Positions 15,947 through 22,413 of a DNA stretch of 33,483 nucleotides are shown here, in pieces. The stretch's first letter is position 1. Each line of letters opens with the position of its first letter. Source of the stretch: Paracidovorax wautersii. GTDB lineage: Bacteria > Pseudomonadota > Gammaproteobacteria > Burkholderiales > Burkholderiaceae_C. The translations under genes and the position numbers were made by a program. The DNA lies in contig WNDQ01000044.1 in the NCBI GenBank assembly GCA_009912175.1, positions 1-33,483 on the forward strand, in the 5' to 3' direction. A model generated the notes under the pieces. It made no database searches. It saw nothing but the letters and a program-made list of their open reading frames with translations, and had not been told where the DNA came from.

Positions 15947-16215
15947 GCCGGTTTGCGCCGCCTGGCGGCCGCCAGCCTTTGCTCCAGTCCGGCCACGACC
16001 GCATCGGCCGGCACGCCGTCGCCATCCGCCGCCGTTTTCTCGATGGCGGCCAGACCCCTGCGTACAAATTCAGTCTGGGCCTTGCGCCGGTCGATTTCAT
16101 TGCGAACGGCCACCTCCACCAGCGCCGTCAGCGTCTCCGAGCCTTGCAGGCTCTGCTCCATCTCCTCGCGGAAAGCGCGGTCGACACGAACGGGCGGGAT
16201 GGTGGCGGTTTTCAT
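15943..16215 (-). CDS. Ribbon-helix-helix-like antitoxin (YlcI/YnfO-like)
   Basis: This 90-residue protein begins MKTATIPPVRVDRAFREEME. The N-terminal beta strand plus following helices (GSETLTALVEVAVRNEIDRR) match small ribbon-helix-helix antitoxins that dimerise, bind the operator and carry a C-terminal toxin-binding tail (about residues 50-90, Ala/Arg-rich). The ATG at 16215 is chosen over an upstream in-frame ATG at 16275 because homologue-like sequence begins here and a good promoter lies directly before it. Such proteins usually repress their own operon, and an inverted repeat overlaps the -35 box. The gene is the first of an apparent five-gene unit: antitoxin, toxin, recC, recB, recD. 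Confidence 0.8.
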   Translation of the reverse strand: MKTATIPPVRVDRAFREEMEQSLQGSETLTALVEVAVRNEIDRRKAQTEFVRRGLAAIEKTAADGDGVPADAVVAGLEQRLAAARRRKPA

Positions 16216-16221
16216 GCGCGG

Positions 16222-16250
16222 ATCGTATTGCAAATGTGATGCTTCTTCAA
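16222..16250 (-). promoter_or_regulatory. Sigma-70-type promoter of the antitoxin-toxin-recCBD unit, predicting a leaderless mRNA
   Basis: On the minus strand there is TTGAAG (16250-16245), a 17-nt spacer, then TACGAT (16227-16222). Each box matches its consensus at 4 of 6 positions. The -10 ends 6 nt before the antitoxin ATG, so transcription would start at or next to the A of the ATG, and no Shine-Dalgarno is visible. Sequence-based prediction only. Confidence 0.5.
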
Positions 16251-16262
16251 GGCCAAGCCTTG
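16248..16262. promoter_or_regulatory. Inverted repeat overlapping the antitoxin promoter, autorepression operator candidate
   Basis: CAAGG-ccaag-CCTTG is a perfect dyad with 5-bp arms and a 5-nt centre. It overlaps the -35 hexamer of the predicted antitoxin promoter, the usual place for an antitoxin or toxin-antitoxin complex to bind. Function is inferred from position. Confidence 0.4.
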
Positions 16263-16354
16263 CCAGGGGCAGCACGGATGCAGAAGCGAGGCCGCCCTGG
16301 TCTGTCCTGCACAGGAAATGACACCGAATTTCCAGATAAGCAATCTTGTTTTTG

Positions 16355-16414
16355 TTTGTTCACGACAAAAGAGTGAATTTCTAGGATTCGTCCAACATAA
16401 CTTGTCATAACAAG
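16355..16414 (+). promoter_or_regulatory. GntR promoter region with two TTGT…ACAA dyads
   Basis: Two inverted repeats precede the gntR start: TTTGT-tcacg-ACAAA (16355-16369) and CTTGT-cata-ACAAG (16401-16414), the latter 7 bp before the ATG. The second resembles the GT-N4-AC core of HutC-type GntR operators. A possible promoter, TTCACG (16359-16364), 17 nt, TAGGAT (16382-16387), lies between and over them. This AT-rich patch stands out from the GC-rich surroundings. Autoregulation by the adjacent GntR protein is likely but inferred. Confidence 0.5.
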
Positions 16415-16421
16415 ATAGACC

Positions 16422-17213
16422 ATGAACCCCGCCTCCCGCTCCACGAGCCCGATCGAACTCTCGCCCGTCCCGCTCTACACCCAGCTGCGCGAAGCCTTGC
16501 GTGAACGCATCCTCGACGGCAGCTACACACCGCACGAGCGCCTGCCCTCGGAGAACGAGTTGTGCACGCAGTTCAAGGTCAGCCGGATCACGGTGCGGCA
16601 GGCGCTGGCCGACCTGCAGCGCGAGAACCTCATCTTCAAGATTCCCGGCAAAGGCACCTACGTGTCCAAACCCAAGGCGTTCCAGCAGTTGTCGCAACTC
16701 GAAGGTTTTGCCGAGGCGATGACCCGCATGGGCTACGAGGTGCGCAACCGCGTGCTCAGCCACAAGACCGTGCCCGCCTCGCCGCGCGTGGCCGAACGCC
16801 TGAAACTGGTGGCCGGCGAGCCCGTGGCCCAGCTCAAGCGCGTGCGGCACATCAACCGCGCCCCGGTGTCGTACGAAGTGACCTACCTGCCGCACGACAT
16901 CGGCGAACGCCTGCGCCAGGAAGACCTGGCCGGGCGCGACATCTTCCTCATCCTGGAGAACGACTACGGCATCGCGCTGGGCCATGCCGACCTGCAGATC
17001 GACGCCACCCTGGCCGACGAAGCGCTGTCGCACGCCCTGGCGGTCACCGAGGGCACCGCGCTGCTGCGCATCGAACGCCTCACGCACACGGCAGCCGGCC
17101 GGCCGCTCGATTTCGAGGACCTGTACTTCCGTGGCGACGCCTTCCAGTACCGCCTGCGCATCAACCGCACGCCAGCGGCCGCCGGCACGCCAGACCAGGG
17201 AGGCCAGGCATGA
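16422..17213 (+). CDS. GntR-family transcriptional regulator, HutC/FarR subfamily (UTRA domain)
   Basis: This 263-residue cytoplasmic regulator has an N-terminal winged helix (about residues 15-85: PLYTQLREALRERILDGSYTPHERLPSENELCTQFKVSRITVRQALADLQRENLI, then PGKGTYV). A UTRA ligand-binding domain follows (about 100-245), with the usual RVRHINRAPVSYEVTYLP and IERLTHTAAGRPLDFEDLYFRGD. UTRA domains bind small effectors, which here should be a substrate or intermediate of the pathway encoded downstream. The stop overlaps the flavoprotein start (ATGA), so regulator and pathway genes are one operon. Two dyads upstream are probable autoregulatory operators. Confidence 0.92.
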   Translation: MNPASRSTSPIELSPVPLYTQLREALRERILDGSYTPHERLPSENELCTQFKVSRITVRQALADLQRENLIFKIPGKGTYVSKPKAFQQLSQLEGFAEAMTRMGYEVRNRVLSHKTVPASPRVAERLKLVAGEPVAQLKRVRHINRAPVSYEVTYLPHDIGERLRQEDLAGRDIFLILENDYGIALGHADLQIDATLADEALSHALAVTEGTALLRIERLTHTAAGRPLDFEDLYFRGDAFQYRLRINRTPAAAGTPDQGGQA

Positions 17214-18954
17214 ACGTCGTCACGCGCACGGTCGACGTGCTGGTCATCGGCGGCGGCACGGCCGGCCCCATGGCCGCGGCCAAGGCCAAGGAAGCCAACC
17301 CGGCCCTCAACGTGCTGCTGCTGGAAAAAGCCAACGTCAAGCGCAGCGGCGCGATCTCGATGGGCATGGACGGCCTCAACAACGCCGTCGTGCCGGGCTT
17401 TGCCACGCCCGAGCAGTACGTCAAGGAGATCACCATCGCCAACGACGGCATCGTCACCCAGGCCACGCTCATGGCCTACGCGCGCAACAGCTACGCCATG
17501 ATCGAGGAGCTCGACCGCTGGGGCGTCAAGTTCGAGAAGGACGGCACGGGCGACTACGCCATGCGCAAGGTCCACCACATGGGCACCTATGTCCTGCCCA
17601 TGCCCGAGGGCCACAACGTCAAGAACGTGCTCTACCGGCGCCTCAAGCGGCTGCGGGTCGAGATGTCGCAGCGGCTGGTCGCCACACGCCTGCTGACGGC
17701 CGACGACGGCCGCATCGCCGGGGCCATGGCCTTCGACTGCCGCACCGCCGAATTCCACGTCGTGCGCGCCAAGGCCGTGGTGCTGGCCACCGGCGCGGCC
17801 GGCCGGCTGGGGCTGCCCGCCTCGGGCTACCTGTTCGGCACCTATGAGAACCCGACGAATGCCGGCGACGGCTACAGCATGGCCTACCACGCCGGCGCCG
17901 AGCTCTCGGGCATCGAGTGCTTCCAGATCAACCCGCTCATCAAGGACTACAACGGCCCGGCCTGCGCCTATGTGACCGGACCGTTCGGCGGCCATACCAC
18001 CAACAGCCGGGGCCAGCGCTTCATCGAATGCGACTACTGGAGCGGCCAGATGATGATGGAGTTCTACAACGAACTCCAGGGCGGCAACGGCCCCGTCTTC
18101 CTCAAGCTCGACCATCTGGCGGAAGAAACCATCGCCACCATCGAGCAGATCCTGCACACCAACGAGCGGCCCAGCCGCGGGCTCTTCCACGCCGGGCGCG
18201 GCACCGACTACCGCCACCAGATGGTCGAGATGCACATCTCCGAGATCGGCCTGTGCAGCGGCCACTCGGCCTCGGGCGTGTGGGTCGACGAACATGCCGC
18301 CACCACGGTCCCCGGCCTGTACGCGGCGGGCGACCTGGCCTGCGTGCCGCACAACTACATGCTGGGCGCCTTCGTCTATGGGCGCCTGGCCGGCGAAAGC
18401 GCCGCGCGCCGCTGCGCCGAGGTCGAACTGCCCGAGGTCGATGCCGGCCAGGTCGCGCGCGAGCAGGCGCGCGTGCTGGCCCCGCTGGGCCGCGCCGACG
18501 GCCTGCCGCCGACCCAGGTCGAGTACAAGCTGCGCCGGCTGGTCAACGACTACCTGCAGCCCCCCAAGGTTACACGCAAGATGGAGATCGGCCTGGCGCG
18601 CTTCGAGCAGATCCAGGAGGACCTCGACCAGATTGCCGCGCCCGGGCCGCACGAGCTCATGCGGGCCATGGAAGTGCATGCCATCCGCGACTGCGCCGAG
18701 ATGGCCGCGCGCGCCTCGCTGTTCCGCACCGAAAGCCGCTGGGGCCTCTACCACTACCGCGTGGACCATCCCGAGCGCAACGACCGCGACTGGTTCTGCC
18801 ACGCCCAACTGGCCCTGCGCGACGGCCGCATGGCCAGCTTCAAGCGCCCGGTCGCCCCCTACCTGGTGCCGCTGGCCGCGCACGAACGCGGCGCCTACGA
18901 GAACCTGCGCACGCACGCACGCACGCCAGCCAGGCGCAGGCCGAGCCCGCCTGA
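17210..18954 (+). CDS. AprA-like / fumarate reductase-type FAD flavoprotein, reading frame shifted in a C-terminal tetranucleotide tract
   Basis: This FAD-dependent oxidoreductase belongs to the succinate dehydrogenase/fumarate reductase/APS reductase alpha superfamily. It has the dinucleotide-binding VIGGGTAGPMAAAKA at the N-terminus and LLLEKANVKRSGAISMGMDGLN, where RSG replaces the covalent-FAD His context as in AprA. VLATGAAGRLGLP and the second FAD segment VPGLYAAGDLACVPHNYMLGAFVYGRLAGESAA follow. The C-terminal helical domain runs from about residue 440. The start at 17210 (ATGA overlap with gntR) has AGGGAGG 7 nt upstream. The frame as given does not stop until 19288, running out of frame through the ferredoxin gene. 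One extra GCAC unit at 18908-18926 would end the protein at the TGA at 18952-18954 (582 residues, …ASQAQAEPA). With the adjacent ferredoxin it looks like an AprAB-type pair; the substrate is unknown and APS reduction itself is not claimed. Confidence 0.82.
18908..18926 (+). repeat. (GCAC)n tetranucleotide tract in the flavoprotein C-terminus
   Basis: Four full GCAC units (18909-18924) plus partial units on both sides make a 19-nt perfect tract inside the coding region. Frame bookkeeping: with 4 units the flavoprotein runs on to 19288; with 5 it stops at 18954; with 3 it enters the ferredoxin frame and would give one fused flavoprotein-ferredoxin polypeptide. Slipped-strand change or an assembly error could both explain the present state. 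Confidence 0.8.
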
Positions 18955-18983
18955 CCCCCAACAACCAGACACCCACGTACCCC

Positions 18984-19217
18984 ATGCCCCTTGCCCTCCA
19001 CCCCACCAGCGTCCCCGTGCGCGTGGACCCCGACAAATGCATCGCCCACAAGGGCTGCACCGTCTGCGTGGACGTCTGTCCGCTCGACGTGCTGGCCATC
19101 GATCCCGACAAAGGGACGGCCTACATGAAACACGACGAATGCTGGTACTGCCTGCCCTGCGAGAAGGACTGCCCGACCGGCGCCATCGCGGTCGACATCC
19201 CCTACCTGCTGCGTTAG
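18984..19217 (+). CDS. Dicluster [4Fe-4S] ferredoxin, AprB-like
   Basis: This 77-residue protein has two cysteine clusters. The first is C-x5-C-x2-C-x3-CP (CIAHKGCTVCVDVCP, about residues 19-33) and the second C-x2-C-x2-C-x3-CP (CWYCLPCEKDCP). Each fits one [4Fe-4S] cluster. The first has a widened first spacing (x5), as in AprB-type and related ferredoxins. It should pass electrons to or from the flavoprotein encoded just upstream. The ATG at 18984 lies 29 bp after the expected flavoprotein stop, with no strong Shine-Dalgarno, so expression may rely on coupling or on the alternative fused frame. There is no signal peptide, so it is cytoplasmic. Confidence 0.9.
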   Translation: MPLALHPTSVPVRVDPDKCIAHKGCTVCVDVCPLDVLAIDPDKGTAYMKHDECWYCLPCEKDCPTGAIAVDIPYLLR

Positions 19218-19300
19218 CGCCTGTTCACACGACAACCGCCGCCCGCCCCGAGCGACCATGCGCCCCTTTTTTTCCTAAAAACCCCTGAGGAGTGCCCCCC

Positions 19301-20728
19301 ATGAAGACGACCCGACGAGCCGCCATGACCCTGGCCGCAGCCACCACCCTGGGGCTGGCCGCCCGCCCCGCGTTCGCGCAAGGCCGCAAGACCATCCGCG
19401 TGGCCATCGGCACGCAGGACACCACCATCAACTGCGCCACGGGCGGCCTGCTGGTGCGCGAGCTGGGCCTGATGGAGAAATACCTGCCGCGCACCGGCGC
19501 CTATGCGGGCGTGGACTGGCAGGTCGAGTGGAAGAACTTCACCTCGGGCGCGCCGCTGACCAACGAAATGGTCGCCGGCAAGCTGGACTTCGGCTCCATG
19601 GCGGACTTCCCTGGCGCGTTCAACGGCGCGGCATTCCAGAAAGCGGGGCGGCGCAGCCTCTTCATCAATGCGCTCTCCGGCAGCACCACGGGCAGTGGCA
19701 ACGGCATCGTCGTGCCCAAGGACTCGCCCGTGCAATCGCTTGCCGACCTCAAGGGCAAGACGATTTCCGTGCCGTTCGCCTCGACCGCGCACGGCATGCT
19801 GCTGCGCGCCATCCAGGCGCAGGGCTGGGACCCGCTCAAGGACGTGACCATCACCACGCAGGCGCCCGAAGTGGCCGGCCCCGCGCTGCAGGCCGGCAAG
19901 GTCGAGGCGCACGCCGACTTCGTGCCCTTCGCCGAGCTGTTCCCCTACCGGGGCTTCGCACGCAAGATCTTCGACGGCTCCCAGGCCGCGGCCCCGACCT
20001 TCCACGGCACGCTGGTCGACGAAGCTTACGCGCAGCAATACCCGGAAGTCGTCGTGGCCGTGCTGCGCGCGGCCATCGAGGCCGACCGCCTGATCGCCGC
20101 CGAGCCCGAAAAATACAGCGAGCTCATTGCCAAGGTCACCGGCATCGAGGCCGAGGTCAACTACCTCTTCCACGGCCCGCTCGGCCTGCAGACGCGCGAC
20201 CTGAGCTGGAAGCCCGAGTTCCGTCAGGCCGTGCGCACCTCCGTCGAGACGCTGCGCCTGCTCAAGCGCACCGACAGCGACATCGACGTCGACGCCTTCA
20301 TCCAGGACCGCTACGTGCGCGCCGCCTTCGCCGCCGCCGGGCTGGACTACGAGAGCCAGTTGCGCAACACGGCCCGCGCGCCGCTCAAGGCCAAGGATGC
20401 CCGCACCGGCAAGGCGATCGACAACACCAGCCGCGTGGCCCAGGTCTGGCTGCAGGGCGAGGCACTGGTGCGCCACTACGCTTCGCCCGAGAGCGCCCTG
20501 GCCGACTTGGCCGATCAGGAAAAAGCGGGCCGCAAGGCGCGCGTGGTCTATGCCCAGGACCGGGAGAGCGGCAACAAGCTGCTGGTGGCCGATGCCTGGT
20601 TCGTGCTGGGCCAGGGCGGCGCCATCGACGCCTTCCTGCTGCAAGGCCAGGCGCAGGCCTGGGCGGCTCGCCACGGCGGCGGGCGCGTGGTGGACTTCGC
20701 GGGCGCACGCGCAGCGCTGGCGGCCTGA
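19301..20728 (+). CDS. ABC transporter substrate-binding protein (SsuA/TauA/NMT1 type) with C-terminal NosL-like domain
   Basis: This 475-residue periplasmic protein begins MKTTRRAAMTLAAATTLGLA, a signal peptide with a twin-arginine-like TRRAAM start and likely cleavage after AFA. Residues about 30-340 form a sulfonate/nitrate/taurine-type binding fold (IRVAIGTQDTTINCATGG, NEMVAGKLDFGSMADFPG, SLADLKGKTISVPFASTAHGMLL). Residues about 350-475 are an extra domain whose pattern resembles NosL: DARTGKAIDN, VWLQGEALVRHYAS, VVYAQDRESGNKLLVADAWFVLG and HGGGRVVDFAGARAAL. I see no Cys in this region, so the copper site of true NosL is not evident. The usual length for this family is 320-350 residues. 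The ATG at 19301 has TGAGGAGT 7 nt upstream; an in-frame GTG at 19292 is inside that Shine-Dalgarno and is unlikely. The ligand is unknown; the family binds sulfonates, nitrate, pyrimidines and similar anions or heterocycles. Confidence 0.85.
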   Translation: MKTTRRAAMTLAAATTLGLAARPAFAQGRKTIRVAIGTQDTTINCATGGLLVRELGLMEKYLPRTGAYAGVDWQVEWKNFTSGAPLTNEMVAGKLDFGSMADFPGAFNGAAFQKAGRRSLFINALSGSTTGSGNGIVVPKDSPVQSLADLKGKTISVPFASTAHGMLLRAIQAQGWDPLKDVTITTQAPEVAGPALQAGKVEAHADFVPFAELFPYRGFARKIFDGSQAAAPTFHGTLVDEAYAQQYPEVVVAVLRAAIEADRLIAAEPEKYSELIAKVTGIEAEVNYLFHGPLGLQTRDLSWKPEFRQAVRTSVETLRLLKRTDSDIDVDAFIQDRYVRAAFAAAGLDYESQLRNTARAPLKAKDARTGKAIDNTSRVAQVWLQGEALVRHYASPESALADLADQEKAGRKARVVYAQDRESGNKLLVADAWFVLGQGGAIDAFLLQGQAQAWAARHGGGRVVDFAGARAALAA

Positions 20729-20752
20729 GGCCACGGCCATCGAGGCGAGCCC

Positions 20753-21589
20753 ATGAACACGACCCTGCCCCTGGCGGCCGCCCAGCCGCCCGCCGCATCC
20801 GCCCGGCCCCGTCTTGCGGCATGGCGCAGCCCCGCGCTGCGCCTGGCCTCGATCGTCCTGTGCCTGATCGCCTGGCATCTCGCCACACGCTACCGGTGGG
20901 ATCTCGGCCTGCTGACCTTCCGCAACGTCCCCTCGCCCACCGACGTGGCCGAGGCGGCCTGGGCGCTGGCGCAATCACCGCAGGTCGCGCAGCACCTGGG
21001 CGCGAGCCTGGCGCGCGTGTTCTCGGGCTTCGGCATCGCGGCGGTCATCGGCATTGGCCTGGGCCTGCTCATCGGACGGCTGCGCTGGGCCGAAGACACC
21101 CTGCTGCCACCGCTCGAAGTGCTGCGCCCGATTCCGGCCGTGGCCTGGATCCCGCTGGCCATCCTGATGTTCCCGTCGTCGGAGGCCTCCATGGTCTTCA
21201 TCACCTTCGTGGGGGCGCTGTTTCCCATCCTGCTCAACACGGTGCACGGGGTCGAGGCCGTCGACCCTCGCCTGATCGCCTCGGCCCGCAGCCTGGGTGC
21301 CGGACGCCTGGCGCTCTTTGCCGAAGTGGTTCTGCCGGGTGCACTGCCCAGCATCGTCACGGGCCTGGCCATCGGCATGGGCACGGCCTGGTTCTGCCTG
21401 GTGACGGCCGAGATGATCTCGGGCCAGTTCGGCATCGGCTACTACACCTGGATGTCCTACACCATCCAGAACTATGCCGACATCATCGTGGGCATGCTGC
21501 TCATCGGCCTGCTGGGCATGGGCAGCAGCGCGCTGGTGCGGCGTGCGGGCGCGGCCCTTATGCCCTGGCGGCGTGGAGACCGGCCATGA
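20753..21589 (+). CDS. ABC transporter permease (SsuC/TauC type)
   Basis: This 278-residue inner-membrane protein has about six predicted helices. It carries the family cytoplasmic loop in EAVDPRLIASARSLGAGRLALFAEVVLPGALPSIVTGL (EAA motif, which contacts the ATPase) and VLRPIPAVAWIPLAILMF, typical of the nitrate/sulfonate/taurine permeases. A Pro/Ala-rich N-terminal tail of about 25 residues precedes the first helix (ALRLASIVLCLIAWHLA). GAGGCGAG stands before the ATG. The stop overlaps the ATPase start (ATGA). It completes the importer with the flanking binding protein and ATPase. Confidence 0.93.
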   Translation: MNTTLPLAAAQPPAASARPRLAAWRSPALRLASIVLCLIAWHLATRYRWDLGLLTFRNVPSPTDVAEAAWALAQSPQVAQHLGASLARVFSGFGIAAVIGIGLGLLIGRLRWAEDTLLPPLEVLRPIPAVAWIPLAILMFPSSEASMVFITFVGALFPILLNTVHGVEAVDPRLIASARSLGAGRLALFAEVVLPGALPSIVTGLAIGMGTAWFCLVTAEMISGQFGIGYYTWMSYTIQNYADIIVGMLLIGLLGMGSSALVRRAGAALMPWRRGDRP

Positions 21590-22392
21590 AGCCCGGGCGC
21601 ATCGGCCTTCACCATGTGCGTGTGCGGCTGGGCCATGGCGAGCGCGCCTTCGACGCGGTGGAAGACATCACCCTGGACATCGCCGCCGGCGAATTCGTCT
21701 GCCTGCTCGGTCCTTCGGGCTGCGGCAAATCCACGCTGCTGGGCGCGCTGGCGGGCCACCTGCGGCCATCGGCCGGCCGCATCGAGGTCGACGGCCACAC
21801 CATCGACGGGCCCCACCCCGAGCGTGGCCTGGTGTTCCAGCACCACACCCTCTTCCCCTGGAAGACGGTGCAGGACAACGTGGCCTTCGGCCTCAAGATA
21901 CAAGGCGTCGCGCGCCGCCCGCGCCAGGCGCGTGCCCAGGAGATGCTGCGTCTGGTCGGCCTGGCCGACTTCGCCCACGCCTACCCCGCGCAGTTGTCGG
22001 GCGGCATGCAGCAGCGCGCCGAGATCGCGCGCGTGCTCATCAATGGCCCGCGCGTCATGCTGATGGACGAACCCTTCGGTGCACTGGACGCGCAGACGCG
22101 CCTCATGATGCAGCGCCAGTTGCTCGACGCCTGGGCACGCGTGGGCACGACCATCGTCTTCATCACGCACGACATCGACGAGGCCTTGTTCCTGGCCGAC
22201 CGCGTGCTGGTGATGAGCCCGCGCCCTGGCCGCATCGTCGCCGAATTCGCGCTCGACTTTCCACGCCCGCGTGATCCCTCGCTGGTCACCGAGCCCCACT
22301 TCACCGCGCTCAAGCGCCAATGCCTGGACCTGCTGCACCCCAGCGCCGCCGCGCCGCTGGCGCGCCTGTCGCCGCTGGGACTGCCGGCCTGA
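21586..22392 (+). CDS. ABC transporter ATP-binding protein (SsuB/TauB type)
   Basis: This 268-residue cytoplasmic ATPase has Walker A GPSGCGKST, Q-loop LVFQHHTLFPWKTV, signature LSGGMQQRAEIARVL, Walker B VMLMDEPFGALDAQTR and H-loop FITHDIDEALFLADRV. The FQ…LFPWKTVQDNVAFGL segment is characteristic of the nitrate/sulfonate/taurine subgroup. It powers import through the upstream permease, to which it is coupled by an ATGA overlap. The C-terminal extension after the H-loop (FPRPRD…LSPLGLPA) is normal in length for the group. Confidence 0.95.
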   Translation: MKPGRIGLHHVRVRLGHGERAFDAVEDITLDIAAGEFVCLLGPSGCGKSTLLGALAGHLRPSAGRIEVDGHTIDGPHPERGLVFQHHTLFPWKTVQDNVAFGLKIQGVARRPRQARAQEMLRLVGLADFAHAYPAQLSGGMQQRAEIARVLINGPRVMLMDEPFGALDAQTRLMMQRQLLDAWARVGTTIVFITHDIDEALFLADRVLVMSPRPGRIVAEFALDFPRPRDPSLVTEPHFTALKRQCLDLLHPSAAAPLARLSPLGLPA

Positions 22393-22413
22393 CCGGGCAC
22401 GCCTGCCTGCCGA

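Noticed and set aside
16216-16275. Longer antitoxin starting at 16275
   Set aside because: The added residues (MLPLARLGLEEASHL…) lie over the promoter boxes and operator dyad, while the ATG at 16215 begins a family-like N-terminus.
17210-19217. Dissimilatory APS reductase (aprBA) assignment
   Set aside because: The flavoprotein and ferredoxin resemble AprA and AprB in layout, but no sat, aprM, qmo or dsr gene is present and the neighbours are an ABC importer and HEAT protein. The specific reaction is not supported.
19301-20728. Copper-binding NosL function of the binding protein's extra domain
   Set aside because: The resemblance is one of pattern, and no cysteine is seen in the region, so copper binding is not claimed.
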